Position numbers and translations under genes: made by a program. Under the pieces are notes generated by a model. The model made no database searches, was not told the DNA's origin, and saw nothing but the letters and a program-made list of their open reading frames with translations. Below, piece after piece: positions 24,793 to 33,267 of a stretch of DNA of 64,000 bases (position 1 is its first letter; every line of letters begins with the position of its first letter). This DNA comes from Streptosporangium lutulentum (GTDB lineage Bacteria; Actinomycetota; Actinomycetes; Streptosporangiales; Streptosporangiaceae). The DNA is taken from the NCBI RefSeq assembly GCF_030811455.1, contig NZ_JAUSQU010000001.1, forward strand, positions 8,742,001 through 8,806,000, in the 5' to 3' direction.

Positions 24793-25764
24793 TCAGGATG
24801 TTCCTCTCTGCGGCCAGGCGGCCCGCTGCAGGCGGGCGGTCAGTGTGCGAAGGTGCTCCACCAGTTCGGGCGGCTCGCGGACGTCGAACTCGAAGCCGAA
24901 CGCGGCCACCCACACCGCGAGATGGTCGAGGCTGTCCGAACCGATGCGCAGGGTGCAGGTGTGGTCGTCGACGGGTTCCACCACGCCGAGCGTGGGCGGC
25001 ACCTCCTCGGCCACCTCCGCGGCCGAGCCGTACATGGTGAGCACCGCCCGGTAGCGGTGGCCGCTCGCGGTCGTCCCCATGGCGAAGTGGTCGACCAGGT
25101 CCTCGGCGGGCAGTGGCCTCGGGCCGAACCGGGGGCCGCTGGGGACGCGCAACGACAACCTGTCGGCCCGGAACCTCCGCCAGTCCGACGCGCCGGGGTC
25201 CCAGGCGAAGAGGTACCAGCGCCGTCCGTTCTGGACCAGCTGGTACGGCTCCACGTCCCGTACGCTCGCGGAGCCGTCATACGAGACGTAGTCGAAGCGC
25301 AGTCGTTCGTGGTCGCGCACCGCCGAGGCGATCGCGATCAGCGTCGACGGATCGACCGTCGAACCGGGCATCGGCATGATCACCATGGCCGAGCCGAGCG
25401 TTTCGACCTGGTAGCGCAGCCGTGAGGGCAGCACCTGCTCCAGCTTGGCCAGAGCCCGCACCGAGGTCTCGGCGATGTCCGTGATCGCGCCGCCTGCCGC
25501 CGTGCGCAACCCGACCGCCACCGCGACCGCCTCCTCGTCGTCGAGCAGCAAGGGGGGCAGTGAGGCGCCGGCGCCCAGCTGGTAGCCGCCGCCGACGCCG
25601 CCGATCGCGTTGATCGGATACCCCAGGGCCCGCAGTTTGTCGACATCGCGGCGGACGGTCCGGGGACTCACGTCGAGACGTTCGGCCAGTTCCGGCCCCG
25701 ACCAGTCGCGGTGGATCTGGAGCAGTGCGAGCAGCCGGAGCAGCCGGGCCGAGGTTTCCAACAC
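24793..25764 (-). CDS. YafY-type HTH/WYL-domain regulator
   Basis: This 323-residue protein has an N-terminal HTH_11 winged helix (LALLQIHRDWSGPELAERLD, then VSPRTVRRDVDKLRALGYPI) and a central WYL domain (about 135-215) with RLRFDYVSYDG and the degenerate WYL signature RRWYLFAWDPG. A C-terminal WCX extension (VWVAAFGFEFDV) follows. WYL regulators sense nucleotide-like or metabolic ligands. The start is GTG 25764. An epoxide hydrolase lies upstream on the same strand, 83 bp away. Confidence 0.92.
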   Translation of the reverse strand: MLETSARLLRLLALLQIHRDWSGPELAERLDVSPRTVRRDVDKLRALGYPINAIGGVGGGYQLGAGASLPPLLLDDEEAVAVAVGLRTAAGGAITDIAETSVRALAKLEQVLPSRLRYQVETLGSAMVIMPMPGSTVDPSTLIAIASAVRDHERLRFDYVSYDGSASVRDVEPYQLVQNGRRWYLFAWDPGASDWRRFRADRLSLRVPSGPRFGPRPLPAEDLVDHFAMGTTASGHRYRAVLTMYGSAAEVAEEVPPTLGVVEPVDDHTCTLRIGSDSLDHLAVWVAAFGFEFDVREPPELVEHLRTLTARLQRAAWPQRGTS

Positions 25765-25847
25765 ACGATGATGCTGGCACCGATCGCGGTCAGTTTCCGA
25801 CCGCGATCGCCGCCGGCCTCAGGTGAGATCTCCGGATGTCGCCGGCC

Positions 25848-26948
25848 TCACGTGAGGTTCTCGAAGAACCGCCGCACGTCCATGGCGAACGCCTCGGGCT
25901 CTTCCATGGCGAAGAAATGCCCGCCGTCGTCCTTCTGCGACCAGTGCACGATGGTGTGGTCGCGTTCCGCGTAGGGCCGGATGCCGTACTCGTGTGACCC
26001 GGCGAGCAGCACGCCCGTGGGCACGGTGCCGCGTGGCTTGGGCACCCACGCCATCGGGTCGTTCATCTGCTCGTAGTAGATCTGGGCCGAGGAGCCCGCG
26101 GTGCCCGTCAGCCAGTAGATGCTGACGTTGGTCAGGAACCGGTCCCGGTCGACGGGGGCGCCGGCCCACCGGTGGAAGATCTCGGCGATCCAGGCCAACT
26201 GCCCGGCAGGGGAGTCGGTCAGGCCGAACGCGAGCGTCTGCGGCGATCGCGACTGGACGGCGACGTAGCCGGCGGTGGCCTCCTCCAGCTCCGCCGAGCG
26301 CTGACGCTCCGTCTCGGACAGCCGCGCGTCCTCTTCCTCGTCCCCCGCCGGGAAGGACAGGATGCCGTTGAGGTGGATGCCGACGACGCGCTCGGGAGCG
26401 AGGTGGCCCATCTCCGGGGCGACGAACGCTCCGGTGTCGCCGCCCTGAACCCCGTATCTCTCGTAGCCGAGCACCGCCATGAGCTCGACGAACGCCCCGG
26501 CCATGCGGGTGGCCGTCCAGCCGGGTTCGGCCAGCGGGGTCGAGAACGCGAACCCGGGGAGCGACGGGATCACCAGGTGGAACTCCTTGGTCAACGGCTC
26601 GATCACGTCGAGGAACTCGACGAACGAGCCGGGCCAGCCGTGCAGGAGCAGCAGTGGCAGCGCGCCGGGATCGTCCGAGCGGATGTGGGCGAAGTGGATG
26701 GTCTGCCCGTCGATGACGGTGGTGAACTGCGGCAGCTCGTTCAGCCGGCGCTCCTGCGCCCGCCAGTCGAAGCCCGTGAGCCAGTGCTCGACCAGTTCCC
26801 TGGCGTGGGCCACCGGAGTGCCCCGGCTCCAGTCGTCGCCGGGCAGTTCCCCGGGCCAGCGCGTCTGGACCAGACGGTCCCGCAGGGCGTCGAGTTCGGC
26901 CTCCGGGATGTCGATGTGGAAGGGGACGACGGATGCGTTCTGTGTCAT
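25848..26948 (-). CDS. EHN-type epoxide hydrolase (second copy)
   Basis: This 366-residue enzyme is a paralogue of the 15.1-kb gene: EHN domain FHIDIPEAELDALRDRL, HGWPGSFVEFLDVIEPL, nucleophile Asp in GVQGGDTGAFVAP and catalytic His in DGGHFFAMEEP. Family starts fall near MTQNASVVPF, so ATG 26948 is used; an upstream in-frame extension to 27086 is not supported. It runs head-to-head with the secreted serine hydrolase gene and in line with the WYL regulator gene. Confidence 0.9.
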   Translation of the reverse strand: MTQNASVVPFHIDIPEAELDALRDRLVQTRWPGELPGDDWSRGTPVAHARELVEHWLTGFDWRAQERRLNELPQFTTVIDGQTIHFAHIRSDDPGALPLLLLHGWPGSFVEFLDVIEPLTKEFHLVIPSLPGFAFSTPLAEPGWTATRMAGAFVELMAVLGYERYGVQGGDTGAFVAPEMGHLAPERVVGIHLNGILSFPAGDEEEDARLSETERQRSAELEEATAGYVAVQSRSPQTLAFGLTDSPAGQLAWIAEIFHRWAGAPVDRDRFLTNVSIYWLTGTAGSSAQIYYEQMNDPMAWVPKPRGTVPTGVLLAGSHEYGIRPYAERDHTIVHWSQKDDGGHFFAMEEPEAFAMDVRRFFENLT

Positions 26949-27111
26949 GGCCGCGACCGTAGGGTCGATCGCGGTCAGGTAGCGTCCGCCGGCGTGGGTG
27001 TCGCCGGGCGCCATGCCCCGAAAAGCCCCGGTTGTCGAAAGCCGAAAACGCCCCCTAAGATCCGCTACCAATGTCCGGAGCACCATCGAACCGCCGATCC
27101 AAGGACCGCAC

Positions 27112-28365
27112 GTGACGATGCTCAGCAGGCGAAGGCTTCTCCAGGCGGGTACCGCGATGGTCCCCGCGGTCGTGCTGGGCGCGCCGCCCGCGCGGGCGAG
27201 CGGAGCCCCGGCGGTGGAGGTGTCCGGGGTCGTGCCCGCCGCGCTCGCCGGGTTCGACCGGGTCCTGAAGACCTACATCACCGAGCGCGACATCTCCTGC
27301 GCCCAGCTCGCCATCGCCAAGAACGGCAAGCTCGTCCTGGCGCGTGGTTACCGGTACTCCAGTGACGGCCGGACCGTCCCCGCGGTGTCGCCCACCTCGC
27401 TTTTCCGGGTCGCGAGCCTGAGCAAGCACATCACCGCCACCGCCGTCATGCGCCTGGTCCAGGACGGCAAGCTCACCCTGGGCGCCTCGGTGGCGAGCCT
27501 GCTCGGCCTGTCCACCGCCGCGGATCCCCGGCTGGCCGATGTCACGGTGTTGCGGCTGCTGCAGCACACCGGAGGCTGGGACCTCGCCCTCTCGCAGGAC
27601 TACCTGTATCTGGACCACGTGATCGCGGGCAAGCTCGGCGTACCGCTGCCGATCACCCAGGACCACATCATCAAGTACGCGAGCGGCCGGCCGCTCGACT
27701 TCGCCCCCGGCAGCCGGTACGCCTACAGCAACTACGGCTACATGCTGCTCGGCCGGATCGTCGAGAAGGTCTCCGGCCAGAGCTACGAGTCCTATGTGAA
27801 GCAGAAGCTGCTGGCGCCCGTCGGCATCACCCGGCTGCGGCTCGGCCGTACGCTCCGCGCGGAGGCCGCGCCCGGCGAGGTGTTCTACGAGTCGCGCTTC
27901 ACCGGTAAGACCGTCACGAACCCCACGAACGCCGTGGTGCCCACCCCGTACGGCGGCTTCAGCATGACCAACCGCGCCCCCGGCGGTGGCTGGCTGGCCT
28001 CCGCGGCGGACCTGGTCAGGTTCGCGAGGATCTTCGACGCGGCCGGTCCGGTGCTCAACGCGACCTCCATCGGCAGGATGTTCGCCAAGCCGGAGATCGG
28101 CGTCACCGCGAGCGGTTCGTGGTACGGCGCGGGCTGGTGGGTGCGCCAGGTGACCGGGCACCTCAACACCTGGCACGACGGCTCACTGCCCGGCACCTAC
28201 ACCTATCTGGCCCGGCTGCAGAACGGCTTCACCTACGCCGCGCTGTTCAACCGCCGGGAGGAGAGCGGCAGCCTCGACTTCGACGTGCTGAGCCCGCGGA
28301 TCAACGCCGAGATCGGCAAGGTCACCGCCTGGCCCACCACCGACCTCGGTCCCCGTTACTTCTGA
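27112..28365 (+). CDS. Secreted serine beta-lactamase-fold hydrolase
   Basis: This 417-residue protein begins with a twin-arginine signal (SRRRLLQAG near residue 4, AxA cleavage near PARASGA). The class C beta-lactamase/DD-peptidase fold shows SxxK in VASLSKHITATA, YSN in AYSNYGYMLLG and a C-terminal HDGSLPGT in place of KTG. Substrates may be peptides or esters rather than beta-lactams. GTG 27112 is chosen for AAGGA six bases upstream; ATG 27118 is possible. Confidence 0.87.
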   Translation: MTMLSRRRLLQAGTAMVPAVVLGAPPARASGAPAVEVSGVVPAALAGFDRVLKTYITERDISCAQLAIAKNGKLVLARGYRYSSDGRTVPAVSPTSLFRVASLSKHITATAVMRLVQDGKLTLGASVASLLGLSTAADPRLADVTVLRLLQHTGGWDLALSQDYLYLDHVIAGKLGVPLPITQDHIIKYASGRPLDFAPGSRYAYSNYGYMLLGRIVEKVSGQSYESYVKQKLLAPVGITRLRLGRTLRAEAAPGEVFYESRFTGKTVTNPTNAVVPTPYGGFSMTNRAPGGGWLASAADLVRFARIFDAAGPVLNATSIGRMFAKPEIGVTASGSWYGAGWWVRQVTGHLNTWHDGSLPGTYTYLARLQNGFTYAALFNRREESGSLDFDVLSPRINAEIGKVTAWPTTDLGPRYF

Positions 28366-28476
28366 GCGCCTCCCCCTCCTGGCCCGGACGGCGCGCCGGG
28401 CGAGCCGTCGGCAGGAGGTCACATGGAGGCGGGGCGGTTCAGGTGTCAGGGGCGAGGCCGGTGGGGAGGCGGGGGT

Positions 28477-29091
28477 TCAGGCCCGCTCGTCGGTGCCGGG
28501 CACCTTGGCGGTGCTGATGGCGATCCGGTTCCAGGTGTTGATGGTGAAGATCAGGGCCAGCAGACGGGCCAGTTCCTGCTCGTCGAAGTGCCGGGCCGCC
28601 CGCCGGTAGACCTCGTCCGGCACGCCGTCCCGGGAGATGAGGGTCACGGCCTCGGTCAAAGCCAGTGCCGCCTGCTCCTTGTCGGTGAAGAAACGCGAGG
28701 CGTCCCGCCAGACGGCGACCATGTGCAGCCGCTCCTCGCTCTCGCCCGCCTTGCGGGCGTCGGTGGTGTGCATGTGCAGGCAGTAGGCGCACTTGTTGAG
28801 CTGCGAGGAGCGGATCTGCACCAGCTCCACCAGGGCCGGGTCCAGGCCCTCACGGGCGGCGGCGTCGAAGCCGATCAAAGCCTTGAAGACCTTCGGAGCG
28901 GCCTTGGCGAAGTTGACCCGAGATGCGTTGTCGGGTCGCCCAGCGTTCCCGGACGCAGAGCCCGTACGCGTGCCGGTGAAGGCTCCGGAGGGCCCGTCCG
29001 ATCCCGAGCACAACCTGCGCCAGGGCCAGCCGGACGCCGCGTCCTTTCCCCGCGCCGCCTGGCTCGCCTCCGCCCGCCGCGCGCTGAACAC
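28477..29091 (-). CDS. AhpD-like carboxymuconolactone decarboxylase, 5' end replaced
   Basis: Family similarity runs only from about 28925 down to 28477 (about 149 residues): RVNFAKAAPKVFKALIGFD, the redox-active CAYCLHMHT motif and DEQELARLLALIFTINTWNR. Upstream of RVNF the frame continues into the antisense of a MocR gene with no usable start for many codons; the first ATG is at 29091. The natural start and promoter are therefore gone. The catalytic CxxC and His remain. It would be functional only if expressed from a new start. Confidence 0.7.
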   Translation of the reverse strand: MFSARRAEASQAARGKDAASGWPWRRLCSGSDGPSGAFTGTRTGSASGNAGRPDNASRVNFAKAAPKVFKALIGFDAAAREGLDPALVELVQIRSSQLNKCAYCLHMHTTDARKAGESEERLHMVAVWRDASRFFTDKEQAALALTEAVTLISRDGVPDEVYRRAARHFDEQELARLLALIFTINTWNRIAISTAKVPGTDERA

Positions 29092-29956
29092 CGCTCCGAA
29101 CGAGGCGTTCGGGCCCGGCGATCCACGGGGCCGGCCCGAACTGCGCCGCGCCCTGGCCGACTATCTGGCGCGGGTGCGCGGGGTGCGCACCGACCCCGGC
29201 CACATCGTCGTCTGCTCGGGCTTCGCTCACGCCCTGCGGCTGCTGTTCGGCGGCAGGGTGTTGCGCGGCCCGTTGGCCGTGGAGTCCTACGGCCTGGCCT
29301 TCCACCGGTCCATCCTCGCCGCGGCCTCGGTCCGCACGCACCCGTTGACCGTCGACGAACACGGTGCCCGCACGGCGGAACTGCCCGCGGCCAGGGGCGT
29401 CCGTACCGTGCTGCTCACCCCCGCGCACCAGTTCCCGAGCGGCGGGCCGCTGCGCCCGGAACGGCGCGCGTCCGTCATCGACTGGGCCCGCACCGGCAAC
29501 GGCCTGATCCTTGAGGACGACTACGACGGGGAGTTCCGTTACGACCGCCAGCCGGTGGGCGCGGTGCAGGGACTGGACCCCGACCGCGTCCTCTACATCG
29601 GCTCGGTCAGCAAGAGCCTGTCACCCGCCGTGCGCCTGGGCTGGATGGTCCTGCCCGGCCACCTCGTGGACGAGGTCCTGAGAGCCAAGGGCGAACGGGA
29701 GGCCTGGGCAGGCGTGCTGGACCAGCTCACCCTCGCCGACCTCATCGACACCGGCTCCTACGACCGCCACATCCGCCGGATGCGGCAACGTTACCGCCGG
29801 CGCCGCGACCAGCTCGTCACCACGCTCGCCGAACGCGCCCCGCACATCGCTCTCACCGGCATCGCGGCCGGTCTGCACGCGGTCCTGCGCCTTCCCGGCG
29901 GCGACGGGGCCGACGATCGTGTGGCGGGGCGATCAGGAGATCGCCCCGCCACATGA
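28925..29956 (+). pseudogene. MocR/PdxR-type regulator remnant lacking both ends
   Basis: The frame encodes an aminotransferase-like domain: GQPDAASFPRAAW, GDPRGRPELRRALADYLARV, VVCSGFAHALRLL, TPAHQFPSGG, EDDYDGEFRYDR and the PLP-lysine motif SVSKSLSPAVRLGW. The N-terminal GntR helix-turn-helix is missing; coding begins in the linker. The C-terminal end also breaks off after GLHAVLRLPGG, where the terminator of the xylanase gene begins. A MocR protein without its DNA-binding domain cannot regulate, so this is a decayed gene. Confidence 0.8.
29920..29953 (-). terminator. Perfect 15-bp hairpin after the xylanase gene
   Basis: Arms at 29920-29934 and 29939-29953 pair perfectly around AGGA. It lies 33 bp beyond the xylanase stop codon on the minus strand, and inside the last codons of the truncated MocR frame. 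Confidence 0.75.
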
Positions 29957-29985
29957 CCTGCCGTCCGTTGGTTCGGTGAGGGGGG

Positions 29986-31992
29986 TCAGCCCACGCGACA
30001 GGAGACGGAGGGCCAGGTCAGGTTGCCGCCGTGCTGGATCGTGAGGCCGAAGGTGTTCCCGTTGCCGTTGGGCCTCATCGTCATGACGTTGCCACTGCTG
30101 TCCCAGCTCGGGGTGCCGTTCCAGGTGGCGATGATCCTCTGCGGGCTGCGCACGGTCAGCGTGACGATCCACGAGTTGCTGCCCGAGACCGCGACCGACA
30201 GGTTGAACCGGTCACTCCACTGCTGCCCCTGGGAGATCGTGGCCGTGCAGCTGCCGCCGCCGGGCGGGTTCGTCGGAGGGTTCGTGGGAGGGTTGGTGGG
30301 AGGGTTGCCGCCGTCGGTCGGTGCGACGGCCCTGCCGGTCGACGGCGAGATCATGCCGGCGCACAGGTTGCGGCTCCTCAGGTTCGCGGCGATCTGCGGA
30401 ATCGCGGCGAGCGTCGTCGCGTACTGGTCGTGCATGAGGATGGTCTGACCGTTCTGCAGGGTGCCGGCGGCCTGCACGATCTGGGCGGTGCTCGCGCCGT
30501 TCCAGTCCTGGGAGTCGACGTCCCAGATGATCTCGGTGAGGCCGAGCTGCTGTGCGATCGACTTGAGCGTGGCGTTGGTCTCGCCGTACGGCGGGCGGAA
30601 CAACCTCGGGGCGGTTCCCGTGATCTGCTGGAGCGCCTGCTGGGTCTGCTGGAGTTCCGACTGCATCTGTGCGCTGCTCAGCTGGGTCAGGTGGGGGTGG
30701 GACCAGCTGTGGTTGCCGATCCACATGCCGGCGCTCTGCTGGGCTCTGACCAGTGCCGCGTTGTTCTGGGCGTTCTGGCCGGTGTTGAACATGGTGGCCC
30801 GCAGCCCGTTCGAGGTGAGCGCGTTCAGCAGGGCGGTGGTGTTGCTGGGGTTGGGTCCGTCGTCGTAGGTCAGGCCGACGTATCCGGCGCCGCAGTTGCC
30901 GCCGCCGGGAGGATTCGTGGGCGGATTCGTGGGGGGAGTCGTGGTGCCGCTGTTGAGGGCGGTGAGCACCGCGTCGTAGGCCGGCTTCTTGGCATAGCTG
31001 CTGTTGAACAGCAGCGGGGTGCCGCCGCTGCGCCAGGAGTAGTGGTCGGGGATGCCCCACACGGTGATGCCCGTGCAGCGGGAGACCGCCAGGCAGGCGT
31101 TGACGACCGAGCGGTAGCTGTTGGCCTGGGCGGTGCCGGAGCCCTCGATGTCGAGCTCGGTGATCTGCACGTCGACGCCGAGGGCGGCGAACTGGGCGAG
31201 GTTCTGCTGGTAGTTGCCCGGCACCGGGGACTGGCCGTTGAAGTGCGACTGGAAGCCGACGCAGTCGATCGGCACGCCGCGGGCCTTGAAGTCCTGGACC
31301 ATGGCGTAGACCGCCCGGGTTTTGGCGGCGTTGGCGTCGTCGGTGTTGTAGTCGTTGTAGCAGAGTTTCGCGCCCGGGTCGGCGGCCCTCGCGGCGCGGA
31401 ACGCGGCCTCGATCCAGTCGTTGCCGGTGCGCTGCAGGTTGGAGTCGCGCCGGGCGCCGCTGCTGCCGTCGGCGAACGCCTCGTTGACCACGTCCCAGGA
31501 GTGGATCTTGCCTCTGTAGTAGGTGGCGACCTGCGTGACGTGGTTGAGCATGGCGCTGCGCAGGGTGGAGCCGGACAGGCTCTGCGCCCAGCCGGGCTGC
31601 TGGGAGTGCCAGGCGAGCGCGTGGCCGCGGACCTTCATGCCCTGGCTGATCGCGTGGTTGACGATCCGGTCGGCGTTGGCGTAGTTGAACGTGCCGCGAG
31701 ACGGTTCGGTGGCGTCCCACTTCATCTCGTTCTCGGGCGTGACGGAGTTGAACTCGCGGTTCAGCACGGTGGCGTACTGCGATTCGCCGAGGTGGTTGGC
31801 GGCGACGGCGGCCCCGAAGTAGCGGCCCTTCTCGGCGGCCGATGCGCCCAGGGTGCTGGCGGCGCTGGCCGGAGCGGACAGAGCTACGGCGAAGGCCGCG
31901 CTGAGGACGCCGACGGTACCGACGACGAGCGCGGTTCGGAGGACCGAGCGGCCTTTCCGGCGTCCGCCGGGCGTGGCGGCATTGTCGATCAT
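29986..31992 (-). CDS. Secreted GH10 xylanase / CE4 deacetylase / CBM2 enzyme
   Basis: This 668-residue protein has a signal peptide at about 1-45 (AFAVALSAPASA-A). The GH10 xylanase spans about 50-345 with acid/base Glu in WDVVNEAFADG and nucleophile Glu in VQITELDIEG. A PPTNPPTNPPGGG linker leads to a NodB-type CE4 deacetylase (about 368-560) with LTYDDGPNPS, HSWSHPHLTQ, RPPYGETNA and LMHDQY. A second linker leads to a CBM2 (about 585-668) with flanking Cys. It would cleave and deacetylate xylan outside the cell. GGAGGA precedes ATG 31992. Confidence 0.95.
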   Translation of the reverse strand: MIDNAATPGGRRKGRSVLRTALVVGTVGVLSAAFAVALSAPASAASTLGASAAEKGRYFGAAVAANHLGESQYATVLNREFNSVTPENEMKWDATEPSRGTFNYANADRIVNHAISQGMKVRGHALAWHSQQPGWAQSLSGSTLRSAMLNHVTQVATYYRGKIHSWDVVNEAFADGSSGARRDSNLQRTGNDWIEAAFRAARAADPGAKLCYNDYNTDDANAAKTRAVYAMVQDFKARGVPIDCVGFQSHFNGQSPVPGNYQQNLAQFAALGVDVQITELDIEGSGTAQANSYRSVVNACLAVSRCTGITVWGIPDHYSWRSGGTPLLFNSSYAKKPAYDAVLTALNSGTTTPPTNPPTNPPGGGNCGAGYVGLTYDDGPNPSNTTALLNALTSNGLRATMFNTGQNAQNNAALVRAQQSAGMWIGNHSWSHPHLTQLSSAQMQSELQQTQQALQQITGTAPRLFRPPYGETNATLKSIAQQLGLTEIIWDVDSQDWNGASTAQIVQAAGTLQNGQTILMHDQYATTLAAIPQIAANLRSRNLCAGMISPSTGRAVAPTDGGNPPTNPPTNPPTNPPGGGSCTATISQGQQWSDRFNLSVAVSGSNSWIVTLTVRSPQRIIATWNGTPSWDSSGNVMTMRPNGNGNTFGLTIQHGGNLTWPSVSCRVG

Positions 31993-32275
31993 GTCTGTTC
32001 CTCCAGTGGAACATCGATCGCGAATGGGGGATGTGTACGGTGCCGCGGCTCGCCGTACATAGGTCGCAGAGTCGCCTTGAACCGGCGGTCTGTCGCTGGG
32101 CCACCCGGGTGCAGGTATGGAGAGCTCTATTCGGGACTCATTCTGTGAAGGCTCACGAAATGTGTCAATAGATTTCCGTAATGTTTCGAAGAAATGAATA
32201 TTTCATTGGTCGGATCTATTGCTACACCTGGAAAGACCTCACCGAAAACTTTCGGAATTTGACGAGGCTGCTTCA
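31993..32275 (-). promoter_or_regulatory. AT-rich xylanase upstream region with GAAA/TTTC palindromes
   Basis: An unusually AT-rich tract at 32150-32265 carries GAAA-TTTC dyads, the clearest being CCGAAAACTTTCGG at 32242-32255 (6-bp arms, 2-bp gap). Another spans AGAAATGAATATTTCATT near 32193-32210. Short GAAA/TTTC palindromes have been described upstream of Streptomyces xylanase genes, so these are candidate operators for a xylan-responsive repressor. No such regulator gene is in the window. Confidence 0.5.
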
Positions 32276-32415
32276 TGGCGAATGCGACTAATGCCCAGGT
32301 GGGCAGGGAGATCGGGCCGATGAATGGAGGGCGCCGGAACGGCGGGGCCCGTGGCCGCGGTCAGTCGCCGGGCGGCCGGGCGGAAAGCGCGAGGCCGCCG
32401 CCGGGCGAGGAGGGG

Positions 32416-32452
32416 CCGGACGGGGCCCGCCCGAAGAGCGGGCCCCGTCCGG
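32416..32452 (-). terminator. Perfect 15-bp hairpin after the SRPBCC gene
   Basis: Arms at 32416-32430 and 32438-32452 pair perfectly around a 7-base loop, 8 bp past the stop of the minus-strand SRPBCC gene. The rest of 32276-32415 shows no convincing gene. Confidence 0.8.
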
Positions 32453-32460
32453 GTGGTGGC

Positions 32461-33108
32461 TCAGAGCTCGCCGCTCTCGATCGCCTGCTTGAGGGCCGCC
32501 TGCGTCACCTCATGGGAGGAGACGCCGTTCGCGACGACAAAATCGATCAGTGAGGTGTCCGCGTCGAAGGTGAGGTGTTCGGTGACCTCGGTCTTCCCGC
32601 CGGACCGCTTCTCGAAGACGATTTTCTGGTGCGTGACGACGTTGGGCAGCGACCAGGTGTCCGTCTCGTAGAAGAACTTGTCGCGGTTGATGCGCTGCTG
32701 CGCGTGCGTCTTGTTGACGACGGTCGCGCCTTCGTACGGGATCTCCTCGATCGCGGTGAAGTTGACGGAGCGGGTGCGGCCCTTGGACCAGTCCTTGTGG
32801 GTGACGACCCGCTTCAGGAACGAGTGCATGCCGACGTGGTTGTTGATGTTCGAATATTTCGCGAACACGGCCTCGATGGGGGCGTTGATGGTGATCGAGA
32901 TGCTGCTCTCGGCCCGGCTCTGCCCCGACCCCGGGTGGGGCGGGGGCGTGGAGTCGTAGAACCTGTAGGTGTCCCACGCGGTCTGCCATTCGAGGGCGAG
33001 CTGGGCGTCGCTCTCGGGGGTGTCGGCCTGGGCGGGGCTGGAGAGGGCGGAGAGAACGAACGTCGCGGCGAACAGCTGAATCGCGTGACGTCGAAGAATT
33101 TTCTTCAC
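32461..33108 (-). CDS. Secreted SRPBCC-family protein
   Basis: This 215-residue protein has a Sec signal peptide (KKILRRHAIQLFAA, cleavage near PAQA-DT at about residue 29). It then has a START/polyketide-cyclase-like fold with SISITINAPIEAVFAKYSNI, then HKDWSKGRTRSVNF and a C-terminal helix ending LKQAIESGEL. Secreted members probably bind hydrophobic ligands. GTG 33108 is chosen because GAGG lies six bases upstream; a longer frame to 33138 has no site. Its AT-rich leader and codon use differ from its neighbours, hinting at transfer. Confidence 0.82.
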   Translation of the reverse strand: MKKILRRHAIQLFAATFVLSALSSPAQADTPESDAQLALEWQTAWDTYRFYDSTPPPHPGSGQSRAESSISITINAPIEAVFAKYSNINNHVGMHSFLKRVVTHKDWSKGRTRSVNFTAIEEIPYEGATVVNKTHAQQRINRDKFFYETDTWSLPNVVTHQKIVFEKRSGGKTEVTEHLTFDADTSLIDFVVANGVSSHEVTQAALKQAIESGEL

Positions 33109-33192
33109 GTATACCTCGAGAAGAGACAGTAGATGCAAATGATCTTCTATCGCATATCGCTGTGATGGAGAACTCTTCGCGCCAAAAAGACG

Positions 33193-33226
33193 ATAAATAC
33201 ATTTTCATTCTCTATGTCGTATTTAT
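33193..33226 (-). promoter_or_regulatory. AT-rich inverted repeat upstream of the SRPBCC gene
   Basis: 8-base arms ATAAATAC (33193-33200) and GTATTTAT (33219-33226) pair perfectly about 85 bp upstream of the SRPBCC start, within a 110-bp AT-rich tract. It is a candidate operator or promoter element. Confidence 0.4.
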
Positions 33227-33267
33227 GCAATTGTGTCGCTTATTTTGACGTGGGGATCGCGCTGGAG

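Noticed and set aside
25848..26948. Idea that the two epoxide hydrolases are a recent duplication
   Set aside because: They share motifs but differ at most positions between motifs, so they are old paralogues or separate acquisitions.
30031..32148. Open frame of 705 codons opposite the xylanase gene
   Set aside because: The minus-strand frame has a signal peptide, catalytic motifs and a ribosome site. The opposite frame is a high-GC shadow with no family features.
32275..32553. Frame of 92 codons after the xylanase regulatory region
   Set aside because: It reads through the 15-bp terminator and into the antisense of the SRPBCC gene, and has no plausible ribosome site.
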